The notes: a model not told the origin generated them from the sequence alone. Positions 11,456 to 22,937 are shown, numbered from the stretch's first letter. The stretch is DNA of 64,000 bases from Trichobilharzia szidati (GCA_944472155.2 OX235277.1:21958804-22022803), one strand, 5' to 3'. Numbers and translations: made by a program.

Positions 11456-13942
11456 TTACCATGGTAGATTCAGAGTCACGACCATCTCCTTTTGCACACA
11501 GAGACCTGGTTTGTAAACTCGAATTGCACAAGCCTCTGCAATTGCAAGCATCTTCTTGTTTCTTTGTCTGCTGACAATGGTGAATGACTTGACTGCGTCG
11601 ATATCATGCCCGTAATCCACAAGATGCTTTGTTATTGAGGATTTTGGCACTTTGAACTCGGCTGTTTTCAACCATTTTGGCAAATGCTCCATCATGCGAG
11701 TAGACAATCTCCTTTCCGTACGACCTATGTATTTGCTTCCACAAACACACTCAAATTGATATACGCAGTTTGAAGTGTCGAGGATTGGCGACTGGTCTTT
11801 CCCAGATTGTTGAAGCACTCGCTTAGTGGTGTTAAGGAAAACAAGTTTTGCAGCATAATAAGTTCTCTTGATGGCTTTGTCGAGTCTTCGTTTGACTACT
11901 TCCTGTACATCATCTCCTTTGAACGGCAAGTTGATGTAGACAGGTTTCTTCGGAACTGTTTGGATTGTTTTGCAGCGGGTGTTTTCTTTAGAGTATTTAT
12001 TAATGAACTTCTCAGGGTATCCATTCTTAGATAAGATATCCTTCAGGGATTTTGTTTCATACTCAACAGTACTGTCAGAACAAATTTTCCGTACTCTATT
12101 GAACAGTGTTCTGACTAAGTTCTTTTTGTACTGGATTGGAACAAAACTCTTGAAATGCATGTACTGTCCTGTCCATGAGGACTTTCTAAATATAGATCTT
12201 TCGATTGTGCCATCATTCATTTTCGCCAGAAAAACGTCTAGGAATTTGATAGTATCATTTTCCTCGTGTTCTACTGTGAAATTGAGATTTGGATGGCATG
12301 AGTTGAATTTTATCAGCATGTCTTCGGCTTTTGATCTGCTTCCACAGGCAATAAAAATGTCATCAACATATCTTAGGTATAGATCCGTTTCTTGTATATG
12401 TTGTTGCAGGGTACCGGTTTCTAGGCGTGATAAGAATAAGTCAGCGAAAAGTGGTCCCAAGGGGCTTCCCATTGCGACACCATCAACTTGACGGAATAAA
12501 CGCCCGTCGAATTGGAATTGGACATTTTTGGTACATAAAAGTAGCAATTTCCTCAATTCCGACGTTGGAATGGGTATGTCTTCAGCTTCTTCACATATGA
12601 AGTCTATAGTCTCAATGACTGGCACATTTGTGAAGAGGGAGGTAACATCGAAAGAGACTAAATGTTTATCAGATACGTTGAAATCTTTGATTTGCTCGAC
12701 AAACTGGAATGAATCAGAAACGATATACTTCCCAAAGCGTTTCCGCAGGGGCTCCAACATTTCACATAACCACTGTGCTAATTTGTGGTATGGTGAGTTT
12801 ATCATAGAGAGTATGGGTCTTAATGGCGCTCCTGGTTTGTGTATTTTAACACGCCCGTATAGTTTTGGGATTTGTGACCCGATCGGCTTGATATTTCTAT
12901 ATGTGTTTTCATCAATGTATTTATTTTTGAATAGTTGGCGTAGCTGCTGTACAATTTTCTTTTCGATCGACAACGTTTGATCTTTTGCTTGATTGTCCCA
13001 TTTGAATTTGGATTCATCGGAGAGAATTTGATGCATTTTTTCGAGATAATCTGTCTTATTCATTAGCACTACGCTTTGTCCTTTATCAGCTTGTAGAATA
13101 ACAAGATTATTGTCTCTTCGGAGCTTGTTTAATGATCTCCAGTGCTCTTTGGTGATGTGCGACTTTTGATTCGTTGGCATGATTCGAAATTGGTGAGCAA
13201 TATCCACCATCTTTGCTTTCAACCAGCTTTCGCTGTCGTTGGACGTGGCATGTAGCCCCATAAGTTGATCATAAAGATTTTCGAATTGGCATTCGATATC
13301 AATTTGCTTTATGTTTTTCATCGGAACACAGAAGTTGAATCCCATTGACAGAATTTCCACTTGTTCTTTTGATAGGGAGACATCAGATAAATTGTGAACA
13401 TAATTAGATATATCCACTGGGAAAATTTCATTTGGCGGTTCCGGATGAAGTGACTTTTTCAGTTTCTTTTCTTCTGATTCTTTTGTCTTTTTAGCAGTGG
13501 CATGCAGATATTTAGTGAATTTAAGATAACATACGAAATTTAAGTCATTTTGTACACTGATTAGTTTGCTTGATAATACGCATAAATTACTGATTTCATC
13601 TGTTTCAGAAGACAAATGTGATTCAGCAAGACGGTAAAGATTTGGCCTTGTAGGTCTCAAATGATCTTTACGCAAGGATTTGTAAAATGTCCGAGGATAA
13701 ATATTAGTCTGGATACATTCTTTCAAAAAATCACGTCGCGCAGAGTGTTTAGCAATCCTACACCTCAATTTCACTAGATCATTTAGTGCATTGATAGTGC
13801 TTTCCGGGAGACGCTTCTTCAAGAATTGGAAACATTTATTTCCCGATACGAATTTAAAACAAGCAATAAAGGTTAATAAAGCAGGATTTAATGAATTCAT
13901 CAAATTTCGGTAGAACTCGTCAGCTGAATACTCTACATACAC
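11456..13942 (-). CDS. Penelope-like reverse transcriptase with GIY-YIG endonuclease
   Basis: An intact 828-codon frame. It makes cDNA at a nicked target and inserts it. Visible RT motifs are DKGQSVVLM near residue 285, LYGRVKIHKPGAPLRPILS near 360, SFDVTSLFTN near 430, GVAMGSPLGPLFADLF near 490-505 and the catalytic YVDD near 525, followed by TIKFLDV. The C-terminal GIY-YIG nuclease is seen as CGSKYIGRTERRLSTRMMEH near residues 732-752. The first 100 or so residues are Lys/Arg-rich and uncharacterised. The start codon lies inside the upstream pseudo-LTR, as in other elements of this group; a slightly different start is possible. It has no frameshift or stop, so it could be a source copy. Length fits the 800-odd residues usual for the family. 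Confidence 0.93.
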   Translation of the reverse strand: MYVEYSADEFYRNLMNSLNPALLTFIACFKFVSGNKCFQFLKKRLPESTINALNDLVKLRCRIAKHSARRDFLKECIQTNIYPRTFYKSLRKDHLRPTRPNLYRLAESHLSSETDEISNLCVLSSKLISVQNDLNFVCYLKFTKYLHATAKKTKESEEKKLKKSLHPEPPNEIFPVDISNYVHNLSDVSLSKEQVEILSMGFNFCVPMKNIKQIDIECQFENLYDQLMGLHATSNDSESWLKAKMVDIAHQFRIMPTNQKSHITKEHWRSLNKLRRDNNLVILQADKGQSVVLMNKTDYLEKMHQILSDESKFKWDNQAKDQTLSIEKKIVQQLRQLFKNKYIDENTYRNIKPIGSQIPKLYGRVKIHKPGAPLRPILSMINSPYHKLAQWLCEMLEPLRKRFGKYIVSDSFQFVEQIKDFNVSDKHLVSFDVTSLFTNVPVIETIDFICEEAEDIPIPTSELRKLLLLCTKNVQFQFDGRLFRQVDGVAMGSPLGPLFADLFLSRLETGTLQQHIQETDLYLRYVDDIFIACGSRSKAEDMLIKFNSCHPNLNFTVEHEENDTIKFLDVFLAKMNDGTIERSIFRKSSWTGQYMHFKSFVPIQYKKNLVRTLFNRVRKICSDSTVEYETKSLKDILSKNGYPEKFINKYSKENTRCKTIQTVPKKPVYINLPFKGDDVQEVVKRRLDKAIKRTYYAAKLVFLNTTKRVLQQSGKDQSPILDTSNCVYQFECVCGSKYIGRTERRLSTRMMEHLPKWLKTAEFKVPKSSITKHLVDYGHDIDAVKSFTIVSRQRNKKMLAIAEACAIRVYKPGLCVQKEMVVTLNLPW

Positions 13943-14402
13943 GGATATATACTTTTGAAGTTACATTGGGAGATATAGGACTGAATTCTTTACATACACG
14001 GATATATATAGTTTTGAAATTACATTGGGAGATATGGGACTGATAAGTAAATAAACTACATTGAATTAGTCATGCAGAAAGACAGGTGCGAATGTTTTTT
14101 CCAGGTCATGTGCAATTAGATAAGGGGAGAGAGAGTATGGGAGATCAAAATTAAGATAAATTGCATTACGCTTCAATTACATCACTTAGATAAACAATTA
14201 GACATTAGAGAATTTAACAAGAATTGCAACCAGAGGGATGTCAATAGTAATAGTTATAATAACAATAATATAATATAACAATAATAATAATAATAGTGTT
14301 GAAGTGGGTTAAGATAATGCTACTGATAAAGGATAGTTTTAAATGAATCAAGAATAATAATAATAATGAGAATAATAATAGTAATAATAAAATAATAATA
14401 AG
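13855..14402 (-). repeat. Penelope pseudo-LTR, 5' copy
   Basis: Direct repeat of 10885-11431. The RT reading frame begins inside it, so it also supplies the N-terminal codons. Confidence 0.85.
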
Positions 14403-14422
14403 AAAATAATAAAATTAAAAAT

Positions 14423-15305
14423 TTGAGTGTGTTTGTGGAAGCAAATACATAGGTCGTACGGAAAGGAGATTGTCTACTCGCATGATGGAGCATTTGCCAA
14501 AATGGTTGAAAACAGCCGAGTTCAAAGTGCCAAAATCCTCAATAACAAAGCATCTTGTGGATTACGGGCATGATATCGACGCAGTCAAGTCATTCACCAT
14601 TGTCAGCAGACAAAGAAACAAGAAGATGCTTGCAATTGCAGAGGCTTGTGCAATTCGAGTTTACAAACCAGGTCTCTGTGTGCAAAAGGAGATGGTCGTG
14701 ACTCTGAATCTACCATGGTAATATGTTTTACTTACAATTCTACCTCTTATTATTATTTTATTATTACTATTATTATTCTCATTATTATTATTATTCTTGA
14801 TTCATTTAAAACTATCCTTTATCAGTAGCATTATCTTAACCCACTTCAACACTATTATTATTATTATTGTTATATTATATTATTGTTATTATAACTATTA
14901 CTATTGACATCCCTCTGGTTGCAATTCTTGTTAAATTCTCTAATGTCTAATTGTTTATCTAAGTGATGTAATTGAAGCGTAATGCAATTTATCTTAATTT
15001 TGATCTCCCATACTCTCTCTCCCCTTATCTAATTGCACATGACCTGGAAAAAACATTCGCACCTGTCTTTCTGCATGACTAATTCAATGTAGTTTATTTA
15101 CTTATCAGTCCCATATCTCCCAATGTAATTTCAAAACTATATATATCCGTGTATGTAAAGAATTCAGTCCTATATCTCCCAATGTAACTTCAAAAGTATA
15201 TATCCGTGTATGTAGAGTATTCAGCTGACGAGTTCTACCGAAATTTGATGAATTCATTAAATCCTGCTTTATTAACCTTTATTGCTTGTTTTAAATTCGT
15301 ATCGG
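14423..15305 (+). pseudogene. Inverted, 5'-truncated Penelope copy
   Basis: About 880 bp in reverse orientation to 10878-11753. It carries the GIY-YIG half of the ORF (14470-14721 in frame) ending at the normal stop, then the pseudo-LTR with TAT/ATT microsatellite. It forms a large palindrome with the main element. Confidence 0.88.
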
Positions 15306-16955
15306 GTATATATTTTGAACTACAAAATTTTCTCATGTATTACACTTGCAGTATTTAGGAGATAAATGAGTGAGCATGTGGTCTATGTGATTTGATCCAA
15401 CTACTTGACAGGAAATATAAAAAGGCTGGGATGTAAGTGAACAGGTCGACTACCATAGGTTTTGGACTGAAGGCCTCAGTTTACTTTAACTAACAACATC
15501 TGGATATGTAAATGGAGTTCAGAAAGTTGATTTAAGATACTTCTCAATAAATTGGAAGGTTTTTTCAGATCAATTAACCGAAACAATGTCACAATAGCCG
15601 AAGAGACACTATAAGAGAAATATTCATCTCTATCTTGGTTTTTCCTTTAGTCATCGTCTTCAAATAGATAAGTTCCTTTTTCGCATATATTAAATGCAGT
15701 ATAGAATTTGCCCAATAATCCAAAATAAAAGTGTACACGACAGAAATCTGTATTACCTGCATTTTTCAGTTTAGCGTATTATTTCGCCGATTGTAATGTA
15801 CTATCGTTTAGTAAATTTGTTTTCACTTATACTTAAACAAAATCACTCCTTTTCATTTAGACTATATGAACATACCTTTATCTTCTGATTCAATCAAACA
15901 ATGAACACAATGGAGTTCATACTGAGATAGGTATGTAACCGATTCATTGCTAATGAAGTGAAATTGAACTGACATTCGAATGTTATTCTTTGACGAAATT
16001 TATTTTAAAAACAAGTTCCACTGTGGATTACTGCTAAAGATATTCAAGGATTGTTGGTGGCTGACCCAGCTGCGCATAGTAGCACGGTAGCTTGCGAAAA
16101 TGTATTGTTGGTCAAACGAAAACAAAATTGTTATACCACAAGAAATTTTCAAATAATGGTGGATATATATTCCATGAATTACAATCAATGTTACTTAACA
16201 CGTTTACAAATCGAGAATCGACTTATTATTATTTTGTGTTTTCTATATATGAATCTGCTTGTTCAGTGATATTTTGAATGAACGGCTACAACGAAATGCT
16301 TTTTTTAAACTGCTACCCGAATAATACTAAACAAATAAGTGATGGAAGTATATGGAAGAGGTGGAAATTGTATGAACCTGATGTAAACTTTGGATATCAT
16401 CTTTTCAGTATTAGTTGTGAATGAATACCTGAATGAATAACATTATTGATAAAAATTATAAGGTGGACGGAAATAACAACATTCGAAACTCACTCTCTTC
16501 CTTAACTGGAAAAGATAACCATTTTGAGGATTACTGTGGGACTTATGGAACTTGTCTTGACTTCGGAAAGGCATGCAGATTTTCCCATCGATTTATATTT
16601 TGTGAGTCGCGATTGACACTGTTTTTATCCGCAATTCCGTACAGATTCTGGAGTAACACCTCTGACATTATAGAATTAAACAATCAAGTTGCTGCCGAAA
16701 AGTTGTAATATGAGTTGTTGTGTAATAACGGATTGTAGCTGGCGCTTCAAAATTGCCAGATGTAGCTCCAGTAACCTCGCGATCTAGAAGCCAAAATATA
16801 GTAATGGTAGGGAAAATGTGTGCAAGGCGTAATATTCCAGATACTACTGCGATTATCACTGACATCCAACAACATGTTACCAAACCCTCTCCTCAGTGAT
16901 ATGACCTGAAACTGCCAAACTGCCTCCCATAGAGGCGGTCTTACACAGAAGAAAC

Positions 16956-17099
16956 ATGGAGTTCAAGAAAGAGTTTTCACAGCAGAAGGCAATCCAGCCT
17001 GACGGAACCTCTAATAACACGGATTTGAATCAACCCGAAGATGATTCATTTCAGTATCAGTGGATGGCTAGAAATACGAACTTATTCGGTCTTAAATAA
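16956..17099 (+). CDS. Small hydrophilic ORF, possibly a coding relic
   Basis: A 47-residue frame begins MEFKKEFSQQ and ends TNLFGLK, rich in Gln, Asn and Asp and unlike AT-rich noise. The open phase extends upstream without a stop to about 16917 (PETAKLPPIEAVLHRRN). Just before that, another frame from about 16735 reads through KMCARRNIPDTTAIITDIQQHV. The frame change suggests a processed or broken gene rather than a live one. No family is recognised. Confidence 0.3.
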   Translation: MEFKKEFSQQKAIQPDGTSNNTDLNQPEDDSFQYQWMARNTNLFGLK

Positions 17100-17260
17100 T
17101 TACAAATATATACACTAAAAGAAATTAGTAGATATCACAAAATCAGCGAGTTGGAACTTTCCTTCGATGGGGAATAATCATATTAATATCATTTCATTTA
17201 TTAGGCATGATGAGAAAAGTCATCGTTAATGAGCATCTGGTTGGTTTGCTGGTTACTTAC

Positions 17261-17266
17261 GTTTAT
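17261..17266 (-). CDS. 6-nt microexon ATAAAC
   Basis: The acceptor is ATATGTCATTTTGAAG and the donor GTAAGTAACC. The donor is strong and the acceptor moderate. I found no duplicate to support it. Confidence 0.4.
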
Positions 17267-18511
17267 CTTCAAAATGACATATAAAGGGATACAGACCGGT
17301 CATATAAGAAGATGCATCGCAAATGGCATATTTACTTAGAAACAAAGACATGCAGGGTGACATTTCCAGCTTTATTTTCATTGCAAACTCACCTAATCAG
17401 ATGATATATGTTTAACAACAGGCACTTGCCTACTGGAATCCAGTGCCGTACGTTTCAGTTAACTAGTTAAAGTTTCATGTATATATCTATTGTGGTTTAA
17501 TGACTAGAAAATATACTTTGGCATCCGTGTCTTGCTTTCTATTGTTACAGTACGCATCCGTTTGTAAAGAATGTATATATATATATCTTACATATGACTA
17601 AAGTAGTGGTGTACCGCATGGAAATTTCTGTAATAGCATTTAGCTTTCCTTTTAAATGTATCTTCGTTACTTTATGCAACATTATAAACCAAATTTTTCA
17701 GTTTCGTTTCGCTGCGAAATTTGAAAGACAACTTGTACTGAGCAATACAGCAAAGCCGAGGGGTAAATGATATAAACTGACTCATTTCATGGATATACAA
17801 TTTTTTCATGAAAGATGGCTTTAAGAAAAATACGTCGTCACAAACATGGTTGATCATATTGGTCAATGCATCAAACGAGTTGAATAAGTGTATCCGAGTT
17901 ATGCAGTAACATGAAAAATGTTACGAATGAGCTGTAATCAGGATTGACATCGATATGAAGGAAAATATGAAATTATGTAAATATTCTAAATATTTAATAA
18001 TCACCATATTTTCCTCAGCTCAGTTTGCAGCCTGATTATAACTCATTCAATAAATTGTCCACCTTATTATGTAACTGTGACACATTCATGGAATCCATTC
18101 AATGCATTGACTGTTTGACAACTCATCACTTTCTTTAATATAACTTTCTGCAAACAAATCGGCATATAAACCTGACTGGGAAGCCAAGGGAAGTGAATTT
18201 GCTGGAAGCAGCCTCTTTACTGAAGTGCGTATTTGTTTTCATTAGTGTCTGTATGGAGATTTCTCAACGAATTAGTTCATGTACTTTTGAAACAGAGTTT
18301 CTTCTAAGCAAAATAACTGATGCACATGGAATAGTAGTCGAACCATTGATATTAGTAGAAATTTTGAACAAGTCTTCATGGATAATTGAATAATTTCAAC
18401 TGTGGTTTGGATAACAGAACATGGTTCAGAGGAGTCACTAAATTAACTAATGAATTAGAAATGAGCATGAAATGAAATATTGCTTAGTTTAAATGTCACT
18501 ATTCTCCTTAC

Positions 18512-18520
18512 CCGAAGCTT
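18512..18520 (-). CDS. 9-nt microexon AAGCTTCGG
   Basis: The acceptor is ATCGCCACGTTTAG and the donor GTAAGGAGAA. The phase 1 core is Ala-Ser. It is paralogous to 36703-36711. Confidence 0.6.
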
Positions 18521-19303
18521 CTAAACGTGGCGATATTCATCATAAGACATGGAAGAGAAATTCAAACACATTACTGTTGTCTGTGCATAGGTCACGATTT
18601 TGGTGTAGTCGAATGGCTTGGATATTTAAATAAACATTTTGCAAGAATAATTCTAGGAAACTCTTGACAACTGAGTAGACCGGTTAGAGTAATCTTTTGC
18701 GTTATTGTCGCCGTTAATACATTGCTTAACGTGTCGAGTGCTTATTGTGCTCACACGTCGAAACGTGAGGTCTGTATATTATATTTCATTATTTAATTTA
18801 TAATATTGTACTGTAGTTTAAACAAGTTATGTGTTTTGAACATAAGCCTAACTCAATGAGTGTTTTAATTATATGATCGAATAACTGATACAGCACAGAA
18901 CGCATTGGAATCAAAGAAGTATTTGAATTATTCTACGAATCTTCTCTAATACTGCAGACAATTTTAGCTTTTCCATCGTCCGTTTACTTACCATATGATT
19001 TTCTGATATTATTCGAATTCTTATGCGTGTTGATCCACTGATGAATGTCTGAGTTAATACGCAATTTTAAAATGTCGTTTGAAGGATAGTGAGTAGATAA
19101 ACTGAACTTATCATCTGATATAATAAACGATTTGGACATGTTATTGAATTACTGGTAACACTAGATACTTACATGAAATGTATTGGTGTCAAGGTTTCCT
19201 TACAGCAATGTTCTTATGAATAGGTAAGCATGGCACATTTAGAAAATTTAACTGGAACTGTAGCACAAACATTTTCCATCATAATATAACTATTTTTACT
19301 TAC

Positions 19304-19312
19304 GAACTGCAG
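19304..19312 (-). CDS. 9-nt microexon CTGCAGTTC
   Basis: The acceptor is TATTGTGCTTTGCAG and the donor GTAAGTAAAA. The phase 1 core is Ala-Val, shared with 37725-37733. A second CAG three bases from the exon end could give a 3-nt variant. Confidence 0.65.
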
Positions 19313-19788
19313 CTGCAAAGCACAATATACGAAATTATCTAATATGCGTTACCTTATACTCTATATATTGAATAGGTTGGTGACTATTTTATCCAGTATA
19401 CCGTTTCAATTTGATTCCGTTTGACTTTGACTCTGATGCTTTTCATGTTGTGATAGCTGTCAGCGAAATGCTTAAATTGTATAGACAAAACGAGCTGACA
19501 AATGTTTCAATTATGAAATTCTTACGGATGAATCTCGATGAGGATTGCAACATTGACCAGAAATTGACTGCACAATGCGGTTTAAGATATAGTTTCACAG
19601 AAATTAGAGACGGGAGATGTTTTCACGAATGCATTTGCCAATCCATTTCTAACGAAACTACTATACATATCTTGGCGTGCTAATTATCGTTTGGTCTCCA
19701 AGTGATGTCAATTTAACCCCAGGTAGTACTTTAACAATCACTCAATCAATGATTAGGTTGATAATTCAGCACTGTTTGCTGTGCTCAC

Positions 19789-19797
19789 CTTTACAAT
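19789..19797 (-). CDS. 9-nt microexon ATTGTAAAG
   Basis: The acceptor is CTACCTGATTTCAG and the donor GTGAGCACAG. The phase 1 core is Cys-Lys, shared with its duplicate at 38205-38213. Confidence 0.7.
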
Positions 19798-20911
19798 CTG
19801 AAATCAGGTAGTACGAGGAAATATGTATGTATATAAGTTATTAGTATGTCAGTTACTAAACATAATCGCACTTCAGAGATTGGCATAACTTCCTAGAGTA
19901 TGCCTGTGTCGAAATGATGAATAAAGACAGATTTTGACAATCTCTATCTACATCTTCACTATCCATATTAAGTTTGCTTAAGTGTATCCCACGAAACTGA
20001 GAGCGAAACAACATCGTACGGACAATCCTACACGAACTAATCTGTTGTAGAAATACTAGCAGTGCAACAAATTCTGATTATATTGACTGAATATATGTTT
20101 CAGTGTTTCTTGTAAGTACTACTGAGTAAAGTAAAATACTAATAAGCAATATCTCTTCGAATGCATAGTCTGTTGTCATTTCAACAAGTGTGAGATTTGA
20201 CAAACAGTCATCGAAAGTGTTTATTCCCTTCGTCTTTAACTCAACAATGTAGCCTACTCATTTTTACTGCATTTACTTAGTCTTCAATGGATAGGTTGAA
20301 ATTCTGTCGTCAATAGTGCGTGAGAAATCGAGTAATATGGCTGACAGCGAAAACGTTAATTCATCACTATGCGTTGCATCAAATAAACAGAATTCAATGA
20401 ATTTCAGATAGTAAGTTGTTTCATTCGTTCTTCTGTCCTGCATATCTACACAAACATTCAGTTACGACGGAGAGAATCCAAGAGTTTTATTGTCAGGACA
20501 GGTGGGTAAGTTTTGGCTTAAAAACAGTCCGTTACATCAACTCAGACAAAAGATCGCTTGGAGATTGACTAGATTTATTAATCGCCAGTTGGTGATTGAT
20601 TAACCTGCAGAAGGAGATTGCGAAAACATCAAAATCATACTGTTCATTAACTCACTGTCTAACATTTGCGAATCAACCGTTCATAAAATGCCTCGAGTCA
20701 TGCAGACAAAATTACATCCAAATAGAATTCATGCCTTAATAAATTGTCTATACTTTCAAAATAGAATATCTGGGAGCAAAAGTGGTCACAAATCTGTCTG
20801 TTTACTCTAAAGCAATGGTTTGGTGGAGGGCTAGAAATATCAATTCCGTAATTTGTGAAAAACGGTGAAATATGTCCGTGAAATTCCAGATATTTAAATA
20901 AGTGCACTTAC

Positions 20912-21079
20912 CCGTCTTATCTAAGATGAAAACATCATTTTCACTACTTTCATGATGCAATTCAAGTAACAAATTTAGAACATTTTCAAAAGTACGCATT
21001 CGTCTCTCTTGGTTAATAATATTGAATTTTAAATTCATTAAACAACAATTCGAAGGACCATAGCGATATTCCGTAAAAC
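20912..21079 (-). CDS. 168-nt symmetric exon of the micro-exon gene
   Basis: The acceptor is TATTTATTTCACAG and the donor ACGG|GTAAGTGCAC. The 168 nt (56 codons) start with two bases and end with one, as in the rest of the gene. It encodes a segment beginning FTEYRYGPSNCC, with RMRTFENVLNLLLELHHE in the middle and ENDVFILDKT at the end: a mixed hydrophilic and leucine-rich helix-like module with a Cys pair. I do not recognise the fold. A weak resemblance to the middle of a von Willebrand A domain is too slight to use. Diverged copies at 40004-40140, 42375-42410 and 42895-43035 show that this exon was repeatedly duplicated with its surroundings and that only this copy keeps both splice sites and a full frame. 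Confidence 0.75.
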
Positions 21080-22126
21080 CTGTGAAATAAATATATAGCA
21101 CAATAACTCGGTGGTGAAACTTATTTGAGACAGTGTCTTGAGTTATCAAGCCAGTCAGGACTGTCATGTTGTGGGAAAGAATTTCTTCTAGATAATGATA
21201 GCGAGATTCAAGTCGAAGGGAATAATTTCGATTTCTACTAGCTTTTTATTGCATTTGGGTTCATTTCTTTTCTTGAACGAGTGCAATGTACTTTTTCCCT
21301 CCAAAAACTGTGTATTTTTATACAGCATGACATTCTTATGTAAAACAAGCTAAATTAACTTAAAAAGACTCATCAGTAACATGCTAATGTAAGGCAGTTT
21401 ATGACGGAAAATATAAGACCAGGAGACAGTTTGAAAAACGGATGAATAAAGTGTTCGACTACTCATACATTTGAAGCCAAATCACTGAGAAGCCATTTTG
21501 AGAACGTGTTGTTAAGAGACGTTTCCACATTTGACGCTAAATGTTGCTGAAAAATGCAAGAGAAGTCAACTTTGAAATAGCCTTGGTGATAGTGGAACTG
21601 AAATTGGCTACGATTACAATTAGCATGAAGCTGGAATGCGAAACACTGATTCACACGATCACCAAACGTTAGTCTGATGAACAACACTATTCCAGGCTGC
21701 GTGTGTTTGTGCAGAAGAGACGCAGTTCTACGAATGTATGTTCAGTAGTCTGATAATGCACTCATGATAATGATAAATTACAGAGTTCCAATGTGCACCT
21801 TGAAATGTGACATGGTGTTACTATGGATGCATAATCCGCTCTCTCTGTGAGTGTTGACCGACTGCTGTTATAGCAGTGCATACCAACGTACCAATAGAAT
21901 AATCACGTAAGCACATGTAGGTTTTATTTTACCTGTAACCATGAATGATACTGAGTTTCGCTTTCACTCTCAGATATCAGTAACATCTGAGATTTGATTG
22001 AATCACGAAAAATGAGGTATTGATCAAAAGTTGAAATTTCTTTTCGACAGTTGGAAAACGCAACAATGTCATGCCATTTAAATCACGTAAACATTAGTCA
22101 TCAAAACTGCAGATTCGTGTACTTAC

Positions 22127-22132
22127 AGCCTT
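22127..22132 (-). CDS. 6-nt microexon AAGGCT
   Basis: Its acceptor is textbook, TTTTTCTTTTCCTTTATAG, and its donor GTAAGTACACG matches consensus. It lies 140 bp downstream of the 33-nt exon on the same strand. Six nucleotides is in the lower size class known for MEG exons. Confidence 0.6.
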
Positions 22133-22272
22133 CTATAAAGGAAAAGAAAAACAAATATGTGTCACACCATCATAGCTGTAACATATGTAGTTCACAGCAA
22201 AACATGTAAAATAACTAACAGCGCATTCGCGTATTTCATTTACTTCCAAAATATCGCTCAGATGCGGCTTAC

Positions 22273-22305
22273 CTAGACTGCACAAGCAACAAATCTCAAT
22301 CTGGT
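22273..22305 (-). CDS. 33-nt microexon, Cys-rich
   Basis: The acceptor is CTTCATATAG and the donor TAG|GTAAGCCG. Its 33 nt are open only in phase 1; phase 0 ends in TAG and phase 2 has TGA. The encoded core is QIEICCLCSL. That the one open phase is the one used by the signal-peptide exon supports the call. An internal AG would allow a shorter exon but would break the multiple-of-3 rule. Confidence 0.55.
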   Translation of the reverse strand, partial: TRLRFVACAV

Positions 22306-22907
22306 CTATATGAAGCATGAAGAGATTCACTGTATCATTCAGTAATTATGTGTCTGGTCGAGAACTTCGAAGTAGGTAAAGAGAAATTAACCACCCTTAC
22401 CTCATAGCTCACATTTGGTTTCACTCATTTAATAAAAAATTCTATCGCATTTCTGTGGAAAAATGGTCACCCTAGACGTTGTTAACCCCCTCAATGAAGA
22501 AATATATGCATTTGATTTCATTCGACCAAATCTCACAAAACTCGTGTTTGCGTACTGATTTGCTATGTAAACAGATTTTCACAGATCAAGCATTCAATGT
22601 CCACTTCACATTAAAGAATAATGTTTTCAAAGGATTTTGTGGTGTAGCGACTAATTCCTACTTGTGTCCTCTCTCAGACGACTAGTGCACGGCAAGCTTT
22701 AAAAAAAGTACTCGTCAAAACAAGTGATGGCCTTCATCTAAATTTGAAACGGAGATGGATGGGAGAATCCAAAATCCACTGCGAACTTCCAGTAATGCTC
22801 AACCAAATGTCGAATTTACTCAAAAGGCAGAACCATACTCAAAGTCTGATTGCACTGATTCTTCACCAGTAAAATTGAGCGACAACTAATAGAGGAGATC
22901 TGCTCAC

Positions 22908-22937
22908 GTAGGAGTGACAATTCATTTATTTCCAGAT
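22908..22937 (-). CDS. Possible 30-nt microexon
   Basis: It would start after GGCTACAG and end at donor CTAC|GTGAGCAG. It is open in phase 1 (core LEINELSLL), but the acceptor has a poor polypyrimidine tract, so this is tentative. Confidence 0.3.

Larger units (their letters stand above)
10888..15305 (-). mobile_element. Penelope-like retroelement insertion with inverted truncated copy
   Basis: Read on the minus strand it runs: pseudo-LTR, RT/GIY-YIG ORF, pseudo-LTR. A head-to-head inverted piece on the plus strand holds the last 83 codons of the ORF and another pseudo-LTR. The insertion is bounded by a 14-bp direct repeat, GTATATATTTTGAA, at 10874-10887 and 15306-15319, which fits a target-site duplication. 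The copies inside the element are almost identical, so it is young. Duplicated pseudo-LTRs and inverted 5'-truncated copies are typical of Penelope-like elements. Confidence 0.9.
18480..20720. repeat. Segmental duplication, left block
   Basis: It matches 36670-39620 in the same orientation at an offset of about 18.2-18.9 kb. Clear anchors are the microexons at 18512, 19304 and 19789, the block from 18770 that includes ACAGCACAGAA, and the ATAGTCTGTTGTCATTT block near 20165. Divergence is high with many indels, so the duplication is old. Confidence 0.65.

Noticed and set aside
11807..12980. Plus-strand frames of 75-173 codons opposite the Penelope ORF
   Set aside because: They are shadows of the minus-strand reverse transcriptase.
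18987..18997. 11-nt candidate exon before GTAAGTAAAC on the minus strand
   Set aside because: The length is not a multiple of 3 and would shift the frame; several similar 7, 8, 10 and 13-nt cases were dropped for the same reason.
19204..19212. 9-nt candidate exon AACATTGCT on the minus strand
   Set aside because: Its splice sites look fair, but joining it to the next exon at 18512 makes TAA, and the duplicated block near 37.6 kb has no counterpart.
20912..21079. von Willebrand A domain in the 168-nt exon
   Set aside because: The similarity is limited to a vague strand and helix pattern, with no metal-binding motif visible.
21871..21900. 30-nt plus-strand exon between TATAGCAG and GTAAGCAC
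   Set aside because: It is open only in one phase, and no plus-strand partner exons were found nearby.
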